Assembly: GCA_944385935.1 (NCBI GenBank)
Contig: CALWZC010000015.1
Span: 1 to 56,952, forward strand
DNA from: an uncultured Anaerofilum sp.
GTDB lineage: Bacteria > Bacillota > Clostridia > Oscillospirales > Ruminococcaceae
DNA length: 56,952 bases
Reading direction: 5' to 3'
A model generated the notes under the pieces. It was not told the origin of the DNA, ran no database searches, and saw only the letters and a program-made list of their open reading frames with translations. The translations under genes were made by a program, and so were the position numbers. This document shows positions 25,943 to 34,792 of the stretch, one piece after another; within the stretch, counting starts at the first letter, position 1; each line of letters begins with the position of its first letter.

Positions 25943-28453
25943 GTGAAACTACTTGTATTAGATGGAAACAGCATTGTCAATCGGGCTTTTTATGGAATTA
26001 AATTGCTCACCACCAAGGATGGCCGCTATACCAATGCCATTTATGGCTTTTTGAACATTCTTTCCCGTCTGTTGGCAGATGAACAACCCGACGAAATTGC
26101 CATTGCCTTTGACCAAAAGGCTCCAACCTTTCGCCATAAAATGTATGCCGACTATAAGGGAACCCGAAAGGGTATGCCTCAAGAGCTTGCTGACCAAATG
26201 CCCATATTAAAAGAAATTTTGGCGGCACTGGGTTTTGTAATGGTAAGCTGTGAGGGCTGGGAAGCAGATGACATTCTGGGAACCCTTGCCCTTGCCTGTA
26301 CCCAACGGGGGGATGTTTGCCGCATTGCCACAGGGGATAAAGACAGCCTACAACTGGTTACACCAGAAGTATCTGTATTGTTAGCATCCACAAAAGGCGG
26401 AAAAAGCGAAACCGTTGTGATGAACCAAGAAGCAGTACAGGAAAAGTATGGAGTTTTGCCCAAACAACTCATTGATGTAAAGGCTTTGATGGGAGATACC
26501 AGCGATAATATTCCCGGTGTATCAGGTATTGGAGAGAAAACAGCCCTTTCCTTAATTGCTACTTTTGGCAGTTTGCAAGGGGTGTATGACCATCTGGATG
26601 ATAGCCGCATAAAACCCGCCCAGCGGAATAAGCTGACAGCAGGAAAAGCACAGGCAGAGCTCTCCTATACTTTGGCAGAAATTCGCTGTGATGCCCCTGT
26701 TGATACCCAGTCGGGCAGCTATCGCCGCACACAGGGCGACCCAGCACAGGCGGCAAAACTCTTTGCCATGTTGGAAATGCCCACCATGACCGCAAAGTTT
26801 GGGGTAGAGGGCATTGCTGCCCCTGATACTGCAAATTTGCCAAAGGTAGAGGTAACCCCTTTACAAGAACCCTTAGAGGGAGAGGTATATTTGTTGCAGC
26901 AAGAGCAGTGGTTTGCTGTGCAAGGAAAAAATGTATACAGCATTGATGAAGAACAGCTTGCGGAAATATTAGCAAACAGCTTTTTGCAGCTTCGGGTATT
27001 TGATGCAAAGCCTTTGTATAAATTTGCTTTCCAGCAGGGAATCCATTGCGACAATATTGTATTTGATGGAAAATTAGCCGCCTATTTGTTGAATCCCTCT
27101 GCCAGCAGCTACACCATTGCCCAGCTTGCAGAAGAATACCATGGAGAGGCAGAGTTTTTCTGCCCCCAGTGTCACGAAAGCGGCAGTATACAATCCTTGT
27201 TTGCCATTTTGGAGAAATCCTGCAAAGACTGCCAAATGGACAAGCTATTGTCTGAAATGGAACTACCCCTTTCTTCGGTGTTGGCAGAGATGGAGCTGTT
27301 GGGGGTACAGGTGGACAAGGAGGGCATTGCCCAGTTTGGGGAAGCCTTACAAAAGGAATTAAATCGCTTGTTGCAGGATGTCTACCAAGAGGTGGGGTAT
27401 GAGTTTAACCTCAATAGCCCAAAGCAGTTGGGAGAAGCGTTGTTTGACAAGTTGGGATTGCCCCCACGGAAAAAGACAAAAAGCGGCTATTCCACCGATG
27501 CCGAAACATTGGAGAGCCTGCGAGCATACCACCCAGTCATTGAAAAGATTTTAGAATACCGCACCTATCAAAAATTAAATTCCACCTATGCAGAAGGTCT
27601 ACTGAAGGTAATCGGGGAAGATGGGCGAATTCATTCCACCTTTAACCAAACTGAAACCCGTACCGGACGCATTTCCTCCAATGAGCCAAACCTACAAAAT
27701 ATTCCCATCCGCACCCAGTTGGGGAGCCAACTGCGAAAATATTTTGTGGCAAAAAAGGGATGTGTCTTTTTAGATGCAGACTATAGCCAGATTGAACTTC
27801 GGATTATGGCGCATATTTCCCAAGACCCTGCCATGCAAGAGGCTTTCCGCCATGGTGCTGATATTCATCGTGCCACTGCTGCGCGTTTGTACAATGTCCC
27901 ACCAGAGGAGGTTACTCCTCGTATGAGAAGTTCGGTAAAAGCGGTGAACTTTGGTATTTTGTATGGCAAGGGAGCCTTTAGCCTTGCCAGAGATTTGGGA
28001 GTGTCAGTAAAAGAAGCTGATGACTTTATCAAAACTTATCTGGGAGCCTATCCAAAGGTAAAAGAATATATGGACAGGGTAATACAAGAGGGAATGGAAC
28101 AAGGCTATGTAACAACCCTTTACCATCGCCGCCGATTGCTGCCAGAGTTGTCCAGCTCTAACCGCAATATTCGGGCACAAGGAGAACGCATGGCCTTGAA
28201 TACCCCCATTCAAGGCACTGCCGCCGATGTAATCAAATTGGCAATGGTCAAGGTGGCAAACCGTTTGCACCGGAAAAACCTAAAAGCAAAGCTAATTTTG
28301 CAGGTACACGATGAATTGATTGTAGAATGCCCCACAGAAGAAATCGAACAGGCAAGCCGCATTTTGCGAGAGGAAATGGAGGGGGCAGCCCAGCTTTCAG
28401 TTCCCTTGACTGCTGATGTAAACCAAGGGAAAAACTGGTTGGAGGCCCATTGA
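25943..28453 (+). CDS. polA: DNA polymerase I
   Basis: This 836-aa polymerase is close to Taq length. The 5'-nuclease domain spans residues 1 to about 290 (LLVLDGNSIVNRAFYG, DNIPGVSGIGEKTA). The central exonuclease-like region shows no DxE or other metal ligands, so proofreading is probably absent. The C-terminal polymerase domain has motif A DADYSQIELRI (about 610), motif B RSSVKAVNFGILYG (about 660) and motif C QVHDELI (about 786). It fills gaps and removes RNA primers. The GTG at 25943 is preceded by AGGAGAACCGAT and begins the conserved first strand. The stop overlaps the rimI ATG (TGATG). Confidence 0.96.
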   Translation: MKLLVLDGNSIVNRAFYGIKLLTTKDGRYTNAIYGFLNILSRLLADEQPDEIAIAFDQKAPTFRHKMYADYKGTRKGMPQELADQMPILKEILAALGFVMVSCEGWEADDILGTLALACTQRGDVCRIATGDKDSLQLVTPEVSVLLASTKGGKSETVVMNQEAVQEKYGVLPKQLIDVKALMGDTSDNIPGVSGIGEKTALSLIATFGSLQGVYDHLDDSRIKPAQRNKLTAGKAQAELSYTLAEIRCDAPVDTQSGSYRRTQGDPAQAAKLFAMLEMPTMTAKFGVEGIAAPDTANLPKVEVTPLQEPLEGEVYLLQQEQWFAVQGKNVYSIDEEQLAEILANSFLQLRVFDAKPLYKFAFQQGIHCDNIVFDGKLAAYLLNPSASSYTIAQLAEEYHGEAEFFCPQCHESGSIQSLFAILEKSCKDCQMDKLLSEMELPLSSVLAEMELLGVQVDKEGIAQFGEALQKELNRLLQDVYQEVGYEFNLNSPKQLGEALFDKLGLPPRKKTKSGYSTDAETLESLRAYHPVIEKILEYRTYQKLNSTYAEGLLKVIGEDGRIHSTFNQTETRTGRISSNEPNLQNIPIRTQLGSQLRKYFVAKKGCVFLDADYSQIELRIMAHISQDPAMQEAFRHGADIHRATAARLYNVPPEEVTPRMRSSVKAVNFGILYGKGAFSLARDLGVSVKEADDFIKTYLGAYPKVKEYMDRVIQEGMEQGYVTTLYHRRRLLPELSSSNRNIRAQGERMALNTPIQGTAADVIKLAMVKVANRLHRKNLKAKLILQVHDELIVECPTEEIEQASRILREEMEGAAQLSVPLTADVNQGKNWLEAH

Positions 28454-28893
28454 TGGAACAGATTGTTATTCGTCCGATGGAACAGGCAGACCTACCCCGT
28501 TGTTGCCAGATTGAGCAGTATGCTCCCGACCCATGGACAGCCCAGCAGATGGCAGAGGAACTGGAATTTTCCTCTGCAAGGATGTTTGTTGCCCTTTGGC
28601 AAGGAGAGCTTGCAGGGGTGGCAGCCTTTCAGTTGGCAGCAGATGAAGCCACTCTCAATACCATTACTGTGCACCCGGATTTTCGACAAAAGGGAATTGC
28701 AGCAGAATTGTTGAAAAAAGGGCTTTGTGAATTGAAGGAGCAAGGGGCAGAGTGTTGCTTTTTGGAGGTGCGCAGCCAAAACACCCCTGCTCGAAAGCTC
28801 TATGAAAAGTTGGAGTTTGTTGAGGCAGGGCTACGCCGAGGATTTTACAAAAATCCTTCCGATGATGCCGTCGTAATGACCAAAAAACTGTAG
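28453..28893 (+). CDS. rimI: GNAT acetyltransferase, RimI-like
   Basis: The 146-aa protein has the GNAT acetyl-CoA loop VHPDFRQKGIAAELLKKGL and the RimI-type C-terminal LEVRSQNTPARKLYEKLEF...GLRRGFYKNPSDDAVVM. RimI acetylates the N-terminus of ribosomal protein S18, although many Firmicutes homologues are uncharacterised. Its position next to tsaD is the usual bacterial linkage. The ATG overlaps the polA stop by 1 nt, implying coupling. Confidence 0.9.
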   Translation: MEQIVIRPMEQADLPRCCQIEQYAPDPWTAQQMAEELEFSSARMFVALWQGELAGVAAFQLAADEATLNTITVHPDFRQKGIAAELLKKGLCELKEQGAECCFLEVRSQNTPARKLYEKLEFVEAGLRRGFYKNPSDDAVVMTKKL

Positions 28894-28915
28894 AAAACAA
28901 GAGGTTTTATCCAGA

Positions 28916-29923
28916 ATGTATATTTTAGGAATTGAATCCAGTTGTGACGAAACCGCCGCAGCGGTGGTGAAAGATGGAACACAAGTGCTGTCCAATGTGA
29001 TTGCTTCCTCGGCACAGGAGCAGAATTTGTATGGTGGTGTTGTGCCAGAGATTGCCAGCCGTAGGCATATTGAGCATATCAGTACCACAGTAAGACAGGC
29101 ATTGGAACAAGCAGGTCTTACTATGGAGGAGATAGATGCTGTGGCAGTTACCTTTGCACCGGGGCTAATCGGTGCGGTATTGGTGGGGGTAAACTTTGCA
29201 AAAGGTCTTGCTTATGGTGCAAAAAAGCCCTTGATACCGGTCCACCATTTGCGTGGGCATATTGCAGCCTTGTATTTGGAATACCCTGACCTAAAACCCC
29301 CATTTTTGTGTATGGTGGCAAGTGGTGGCCATAGTCATATTGTCCGTGTAGAGGACTACACCAAGTTTGAAGTGCTAGGAAGAACAGTAGACGATGCCGC
29401 AGGAGAAGCCTTTGACAAGGTAAGCCGTACTTTGGGATTGGGATATCCCGGTGGGCCAGCAGTGAGCAAAGCGGCACAACAGGGCAACCCCAAAGCCTAC
29501 AAGTTACCAGTGCCCCACGTGGAGGGCAGGTACAATGTTAGCTTTTCCGGCTTAAAAACCGCTGTGCTCAATGTGGTGAATCAAGCCCAAATGCGAGGGG
29601 AGGAAATTTCTGTCTGTGACCTTGCAGCCAGCTTTGAGCATCGTATTACAGAAATTTTGGCGGAAAAATTGTTGTTGGCGGCAAAAGATACCCATGCTCC
29701 TGTTGTATGTTTAGCAGGAGGAGTGGCAGCCAATCGCTTGTTGCGCCAACAGTTGGAACAAGGCACCCAGAAACTGGGCATACAGCTTTGTATGCCTGCC
29801 CTGAAATATTGCGGGGATAATGCAGCTATGATTGCAGCTCAGGGTTACTACGAGTACCTTGCAGGAAATACGGCCGGTTTCGACCTAAACGGTTTGGCAA
29901 CCTTGCCCATTGATTATCAATAA
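28916..29923 (+). CDS. tsaD: tRNA N6-threonylcarbamoyladenosine transferase
   Basis: This 335-aa ASKHA-fold protein transfers threonylcarbamoyl from threonylcarbamoyl-AMP to A37 of ANN-decoding tRNAs, with TsaB and TsaE. The signature IESSCDETAAAVV is at residues 6-18. The metal-binding HHLRGH is at about 110-115, MVASGGHSHIV follows, then the nucleotide-loop segment CLAGGVAANRLLR and a late YCGDNAAMIA with the last metal-ligand Asp. All key residues are present. It follows rimI by 22 nt. Confidence 0.96.
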   Translation: MYILGIESSCDETAAAVVKDGTQVLSNVIASSAQEQNLYGGVVPEIASRRHIEHISTTVRQALEQAGLTMEEIDAVAVTFAPGLIGAVLVGVNFAKGLAYGAKKPLIPVHHLRGHIAALYLEYPDLKPPFLCMVASGGHSHIVRVEDYTKFEVLGRTVDDAAGEAFDKVSRTLGLGYPGGPAVSKAAQQGNPKAYKLPVPHVEGRYNVSFSGLKTAVLNVVNQAQMRGEEISVCDLAASFEHRITEILAEKLLLAAKDTHAPVVCLAGGVAANRLLRQQLEQGTQKLGIQLCMPALKYCGDNAAMIAAQGYYEYLAGNTAGFDLNGLATLPIDYQ

Positions 29924-30017
29924 CCATTCAAACCCCAGAGAAAATTTGTACCTAAATATGTATTTTTTGTAAAATGTAATTGATTTTTAAAGAAAAACTG
30001 GTTTATTTTACAGAAAA

Positions 30018-30026
30018 TGCTATAAT
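30018..30026 (+). promoter_or_regulatory. Extended -10 promoter of the sulfatase gene
   Basis: TGCTATAAT at 30018-30026 is a consensus extended -10 element 31 nt before the ATG. Only a weak -35 can be seen, and the upstream stretch is AT-rich. Confidence 0.55.
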
Positions 30027-30056
30027 GAAACCAATGATAAAAGGGGGTTTCAACAT

Positions 30057-31508
30057 ATGGCAAAAAGAAAAAATATTTTGTACATTCTATCCGACCAACA
30101 ACGATTTGACACTATAAGTGCCTACGGAAAAAATGACATCTGCAAAACGCCCCACATTGACGCATTAGCCGAAAATGGCATGAAGTTTACCAATGCTTTT
30201 ACGCCCTCCGCCATTTGTGCTCCTGCTCGTGCTAGCTTGATGACAGGACTATATCCCCACAAACATGGGGTAATTGATAACTACACCGACATTAAGGAAG
30301 GAACCCCTTTGCTGGGGCAATGTATGCAGGATGCTGGCTATTACTGTGCTTATGCAGGAAAATGGCATGTTTCTCCCAGTAAACAGCCCACCGATTGTGG
30401 CTTTGAAGATGGAAAACCCTTTATGGGTTATGGGTTCCCCGGTAGCCGTGTTTTCAAAAGCCTAAAGTTTGATGCACCGCCCCGCAACACTCCCAACTAT
30501 TACCAAGAATACCTAAAGGAAAATGGTTGGGATGGCATGGACATTTCCGGTTCCTTTATGGGCAATAACCCTAATTTGCAGATTCAGGAAATGTATGCCC
30601 GCCATGATGGCCCTGTGGAAAGCACCATTGAATATTTTGTGGCACAAGAAACCTGCCGTTTGCTGGAGAAAGCTGCTAAAGATGACCGTCCCTTCTTCCT
30701 GTGGGCAAATTTCTGGGGCCCTCACTCTCCCAGTATTGTACCAGAACCCTACTATTCTATGTATGACCCCAAGGATATCAAGGAGCACCCCAGCTACTGC
30801 GAAACCTTTGAGGGCAAGCCCTATGGACACTATCTCACCGAAAAAATGTGGGGATTGGGGGATTATGGCTGGGATGCCTTTGCACAAACCATCGCCCGCT
30901 ACTATGGCCATTGCACCATGATTGATGATATGGTGGGTATGATAGTAGACAAGTTGAAAGAGTTAGGGCAACTGGAAGATACCATCATTGTATATACTGC
31001 TGACCATGGAGATTGCTTAGGTGCTCATAAGCTAATAGAGAAAGGTGCCTTTACCTATGACGAAATTTACCGCATTCCTATGGTGGTATATGGTGCAGGC
31101 AAACAGGACAATGACAGCTTGGTTTATCTCCATGAGTTAATGCCCACAGCTTTGGAAATTGCAGGTGTTGCACCCCAAAAGCCCGTAGATGGAGAAAGTT
31201 TGTTGCCCTTGATGGAAGGCACAAAACAAAGCAACGGCCGCAAAGATATTTATTGTGAATTCCATAGACACTTCTATGAGTGCCGTCAACGAATGGTGCG
31301 TGACCTGCGGTATCAGTTTACCTTTAATGAAAGCGAAAGAGGGGAATTGTACGACTTTGAAAAAGACCCCTATCAGCTTCATAATGTTTGTTACGACCCA
31401 GAATATGCCGAAATCAAAAAGCACTATATCCAGCGAATGTCTGAGTATATGAAAGAACTGAACGACCCAGCACGGGTTTGGTTTGAGAGAATCAAAGAAT
31501 TCTACTAA
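30057..31508 (+). CDS. Type I (formylglycine) sulfatase, cytosolic
   Basis: The 483-aa alkaline-phosphatase-superfamily hydrolase has metal-binding ILSDQQRFDTIS near the N-terminus and the sulfatase signature CAPARASLMTG (Cys54), whose Cys is converted to formylglycine. HGVIDNY, AGKWHVSPSK and TADHGDCLGAHKLIEKG supply the remaining ligands. It cleaves sulfate esters, most like choline- or aryl-type sulfatases; the true substrate is unknown. There is no signal peptide, so it should work inside the cell on an imported substrate. In an anaerobe, Cys activation requires a radical-SAM maturase (anSME), which is not in this window. Confidence 0.88.
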   Translation: MAKRKNILYILSDQQRFDTISAYGKNDICKTPHIDALAENGMKFTNAFTPSAICAPARASLMTGLYPHKHGVIDNYTDIKEGTPLLGQCMQDAGYYCAYAGKWHVSPSKQPTDCGFEDGKPFMGYGFPGSRVFKSLKFDAPPRNTPNYYQEYLKENGWDGMDISGSFMGNNPNLQIQEMYARHDGPVESTIEYFVAQETCRLLEKAAKDDRPFFLWANFWGPHSPSIVPEPYYSMYDPKDIKEHPSYCETFEGKPYGHYLTEKMWGLGDYGWDAFAQTIARYYGHCTMIDDMVGMIVDKLKELGQLEDTIIVYTADHGDCLGAHKLIEKGAFTYDEIYRIPMVVYGAGKQDNDSLVYLHELMPTALEIAGVAPQKPVDGESLLPLMEGTKQSNGRKDIYCEFHRHFYECRQRMVRDLRYQFTFNESERGELYDFEKDPYQLHNVCYDPEYAEIKKHYIQRMSEYMKELNDPARVWFERIKEFY

Positions 31509-31526
31509 TGCAAATATTATACAGAA

Positions 31527-31553
31527 AAGCTCCCGTTTTTAGGGGGCTTTTTT
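31527..31553 (+). terminator. Terminator after the sulfatase gene
   Basis: AAGCTCCC (31527-31534) and GGGGGCTT (31542-31549) form a stem followed by TTTTTTG. Confidence 0.75.
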
Positions 31554-31611
31554 GTTTACATGCTTGGATGAATATTAGAAAAAAGGGGCTTTCTTTTGGT
31601 TGAAAATCCCA

Positions 31612-31673
31612 TTGACAAAGTAGTCTACTATTGTTAGACTAAAGGTAAGAAAAGGTCTAATGATAATAGACTA
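31612..31673 (+). promoter_or_regulatory. Promoter with two BlaI-type operators, 32 bp apart
   Basis: The promoter is TTGACA (31612-31617), a 17-nt spacer, then TAGACT (31635-31640). Operator 1 is the perfect dyad TAGTCTA-N7-TAGACTA (31621-31641), covering spacer and -10. Operator 2 is AGGTCTA-N7-TAGACTA (31653-31673), with one mismatch. Their centres are 32 bp apart, about three helical turns, so two dimers would bind the same face. The dyad form matches BlaI/MecI sites, and the first gene of the operon encodes such a repressor, so autoregulation is likely. Confidence 0.8.
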
Positions 31674-31692
31674 AACAGGGGAGGTGAATGAG

Positions 31693-32055
31693 ATGGGTTA
31701 TGCAGAATTGGGGGAAATGGAACAAAAGTTTGCCCTTATTATTTGGGAAAAACAGCCTGTTTCCTCTGGCGAGCTTGTAAAAATATGTGAAAAAGAATTT
31801 GGCTGGAAAAAGTCTACCACCTACACCATGCTAAAACGCCTGTGTCAACGGGGAATTTTTGAAAATCAACAGGGCACTGTCATTGCAATTCTCTCACAAG
31901 AGGATTTTTTTGCAGCACAAGGAGCACACATCATTGAAGAAAACTTTGGAGGAAGTTTGCCACGGTTTTTGGCAGCCTTTACCCGAAAAAAAGCCCTAAA
32001 GCCAAAGGAAATAGAAGAATTGCAGCAGTTGATTGATGGATTTAAGGAGGGATGA
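31693..32055 (+). CDS. BlaI/MecI/CopY family transcriptional repressor
   Basis: This 120-aa winged-helix repressor has the core LGEMEQKFALIIWEKQPVSS, KKSTTYTMLKRLCQRGIF as recognition helix, and a C-terminal dimerisation helix region. In BlaI-type systems the repressor is cleaved or released when the M56 sensor protease is activated. ATG 31693 lies 8 nt after GGGGAGG. A GTG at 31684 overlaps that site and is less likely. The M56 gene follows after 3 nt, with its ribosome-binding site inside the end of this gene. Confidence 0.92.
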   Translation: MGYAELGEMEQKFALIIWEKQPVSSGELVKICEKEFGWKKSTTYTMLKRLCQRGIFENQQGTVIAILSQEDFFAAQGAHIIEENFGGSLPRFLAAFTRKKALKPKEIEELQQLIDGFKEG

Positions 32056-32058
32056 ATC

Positions 32059-33465
32059 ATGTTAAAACAGGTCATGCTAACAGTACTACAACAGAGTTTT
32101 ACAGGTAGTATGGTAATTGTGGGCTTGTTGCTTATTCGGGGCTTGCTGTTTCCTGCCAAAAAGACATGGTTCTATCCCTTTTGGGCAATCCCAGCAGTTC
32201 GGATGTTGATTCCCTTTTCTTTTGTGGCAGGCTTTAGCTTGCTGCCCGTCCATCCCGAAACCTTTCGCCGTGGATTGCAGCACCCGGAATCACCTATTTT
32301 GCAAACAGGAATTCCCATGCTTGATGAAATGGTAAATCCCTTGTTACCTGTTGTAAGAACTTCCCCCCTTATTCCAACCGACCCCACGAAGCCATACTGG
32401 AGTTTTTTGGCAGTGGTTTGGATGATAGGAGTCGCTTTTTTATTGGTCAGAGAATTGACAGCAGCCTATCATTTATATAAAACGATTCGCCTCTATCTAC
32501 GCACCAAACAGGGGAATGTATACGAGGTGCAAGGGCTAGAAAGTTCCTTTGTAAGCGGAGTGTTTTTTCCAAAAATTTATTTGCCGGCAGGACTAAAACA
32601 ACAAGAAAAAGAGTTTATTCTTTTGCATGAGCAAGTACATATTTACCGCAGGGATTCCCTCTGGAAACAAGTGGCTTTTCTCCTTTTGTGTTTCCACTGG
32701 TTCAACCCCTTGGTATGGATAGCTTTTCGGCTGTTTTGCAGAGATATGGAAATTAGTTGTGATGAATTGGCAACAAGAAAATTGGAAGAATCTCAAAAGA
32801 AAGCCTATGCACAATTATTGTTAGACCACTCGCTGGGAAAGAGGTGGCCAGCAAGGCAGATTCCCTTTTCTGCGGCAGAAACAAAGGTTAGAATCCGGCG
32901 GTTAATGACTCACAAAAAGCCCCCTATTGTGGCAACCCTAGGGTTACTATTGGCGGCGGTTTTTCTTGGTGCAGGATTGTTGTGCAGTCCCTCTATTGAA
33001 AAAAACGCACTGGATGAGATAGATGTACGAGGAACAGGAAAGGCATATCAAGAAGGCTCCAAAGCAACTTTGGAAATTACCCTAGAGAATGAAGACCCCT
33101 TTTTCATTACTATGGAACTTCCAGAAGGTGTTTTTGTATCGTCTAGGGGAGGCCATTATAATATTGCAAATGAAAGACGAACAATAGCAGTTTTGCAGTT
33201 TGGAAAGGGAATATCAGCCGATGGAATTTTTCGTGTAAAAGAAAAACAAGTCATACACCAACCCAATCCAGACTGGGAGATTGTTTCAGCAAGGGGCTAC
33301 CACCGAGATGCAAGGGGTAGCATCGGATTGCAAGAGTATGTGCGCCTTGTGTATGGGGTAAATTCTTCCAAAGAGTATGTCTTTTGGCTCTATATCCACG
33401 ACTCCAATGCCGACGGGGCACAGGAGCTACATACTACAATAGCAGATAGCATTTCTGTAAAATAG
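32059..33465 (+). CDS. M56 family sensor metallopeptidase (BlaR1/MecR1-like) without penicillin-binding domain
   Basis: The 468-aa membrane protein has several N-terminal transmembrane helices and the M56 zinc site HEQVH at about residues 190-194, followed by HWFNPLVWIAFRLFCRDMEISCDE, which supplies the third ligand. A further helix near residue 300 leads to an extracytoplasmic tail of about 150 residues. That tail lacks the SxxK and KTG motifs of the BlaR1 penicillin sensor, so the signal is probably not a beta-lactam. It is expected to inactivate the BlaI-like repressor encoded 3 nt upstream. Regulated genes other than this operon are not evident here. Confidence 0.88.
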   Translation: MLKQVMLTVLQQSFTGSMVIVGLLLIRGLLFPAKKTWFYPFWAIPAVRMLIPFSFVAGFSLLPVHPETFRRGLQHPESPILQTGIPMLDEMVNPLLPVVRTSPLIPTDPTKPYWSFLAVVWMIGVAFLLVRELTAAYHLYKTIRLYLRTKQGNVYEVQGLESSFVSGVFFPKIYLPAGLKQQEKEFILLHEQVHIYRRDSLWKQVAFLLLCFHWFNPLVWIAFRLFCRDMEISCDELATRKLEESQKKAYAQLLLDHSLGKRWPARQIPFSAAETKVRIRRLMTHKKPPIVATLGLLLAAVFLGAGLLCSPSIEKNALDEIDVRGTGKAYQEGSKATLEITLENEDPFFITMELPEGVFVSSRGGHYNIANERRTIAVLQFGKGISADGIFRVKEKQVIHQPNPDWEIVSARGYHRDARGSIGLQEYVRLVYGVNSSKEYVFWLYIHDSNADGAQELHTTIADSISVK

Positions 33466-33468
33466 AAC

Positions 33469-33510
33469 AAAACCTCTTACCTTTACACAAAGCCAAAGGT
33501 GAGAGGTTTT
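33469..33510. terminator. Bidirectional terminator between M56 gene and flippase
   Basis: AAAACCTCTTACCTTT and AAAGGTGAGAGGTTTT form a long, almost perfect stem with a 10-nt loop. A- and T-rich flanks make it usable from both convergent operons. Confidence 0.85.
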
Positions 33511-33520
33511 GTTGTTTATT

Positions 33521-34768
33521 TTAAGAAGATTCTTTTTCCTTTTGGGCAAACCATAACCGGCTTTTCATCAGCAAGCCTACCAAAGCCCACACAGCCTGTA
33601 CTCCGATGCCCAAAATAGTGGCATAGGCAGCACCATACAACCCAAACTGGTGTAAAAGGGCACTGCTGCCAGCCCATGCCGCCAGACATCCGGCAAGACT
33701 GCTGAAAATTAAGGTTTGCATGGCTCGTGCAATGGTAAGAAGATGAATCAGCACACTGGATAAAACCATACATACAGTAGCTACCACAAGAGGTTGGAGC
33801 AAAGAGGTGTACTCTAAAAGCTCCGGAGTGGAGGGATAGAGGAAGCTCAATCCCCAGCGGCCCAACAACGCCACGCCAATGGCACCACAAATCCACAAAA
33901 CACCAAGCCCCACAAAAAGAAACCCAATGCCTTTGTAGTAGCCAAGGCGATTTCGTTCAATCCACATACGGGCAAAGGTCGTGATAAAGGGCACAAAAAG
34001 GTAAATCATTGCCACCTGCAATACCGCCACCGGAAGGAATATGCTAGCAAAATAGCCCATTTGTGTGCTGCCTAAAATTCGCTCGCAGTAATACCGAGGG
34101 ATGGAGGGCACAGCAGTGTTTAAAAAGGCACAAACTGCCAAAGGAGCACACTCTGCCAACAACTGCCAAAGGGATTTTCCACCATTGGAAGAAAAGTCTG
34201 CTTGTTTGGCAGCAAAGGGAATATCCACACACAACACATAAATGCTATTGGATAAAAACAGTACTGCCAAAATCAGAGCTAAATGGTCGGTGAGCAAAAG
34301 CCCCACAACCAACACAACCAAAGTGAGGATTCCCCGAACACCAAAGCTAATACCTACAATGTCCATCCGTTCTGCTTTTTGTAGGTAGCCATGCCACACA
34401 TCTGACCAGCTTTCAATGAGCCGATAGGCAGTGTAGAACAAAATAATCCACCGTTGCTGGCTGGAATAGCTATTGACAAAGGCAAAGATACAACACCCCA
34501 CAAATGCCGCCAACATGGTGACATAGCGACTGGTGAGATAGGTGCGGTCATTGTAGTGGCTGTTGAGGTCAGACACCTGAAAGGTACGCATACCAAAACC
34601 AGCAGCAGAAATTACCACATTGGAAATGGTCATGGCAGTTGCCAACAGTCCATTGGCAACTGGGCCAGCCAAAGCCAGCACCAAAATTGTAATAGCAGAT
34701 TGGCAGATGTAGAATACAAGGCTGCCCACTGTATTAAAAAACAGATTCCGTTTTAATTGGTTTTCCAC
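33521..34768 (-). CDS. Wzx-like polysaccharide flippase / oligosaccharide exporter
   Basis: The 415-aa protein has about 12 hydrophobic helices and the MOP-superfamily N-terminus NLFFNTVGSLVFYICQSAIT...LAGPVANGLLATAMTISNVV. Such proteins flip undecaprenyl-linked oligosaccharides across the membrane. It is the last gene of the minus-strand MBOAT-SGNH-transferase-flippase operon, 24 nt after its neighbour, which supports a role in exporting a surface glycan. No polymerase (Wzy) or chain-length gene is in the window. Confidence 0.82.
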   Translation of the reverse strand: MENQLKRNLFFNTVGSLVFYICQSAITILVLALAGPVANGLLATAMTISNVVISAAGFGMRTFQVSDLNSHYNDRTYLTSRYVTMLAAFVGCCIFAFVNSYSSQQRWIILFYTAYRLIESWSDVWHGYLQKAERMDIVGISFGVRGILTLVVLVVGLLLTDHLALILAVLFLSNSIYVLCVDIPFAAKQADFSSNGGKSLWQLLAECAPLAVCAFLNTAVPSIPRYYCERILGSTQMGYFASIFLPVAVLQVAMIYLFVPFITTFARMWIERNRLGYYKGIGFLFVGLGVLWICGAIGVALLGRWGLSFLYPSTPELLEYTSLLQPLVVATVCMVLSSVLIHLLTIARAMQTLIFSSLAGCLAAWAGSSALLHQFGLYGAAYATILGIGVQAVWALVGLLMKSRLWFAQKEKESS

Positions 34769-34792
34769 AAATTGTTCCTCCTTTTGTGGAGT

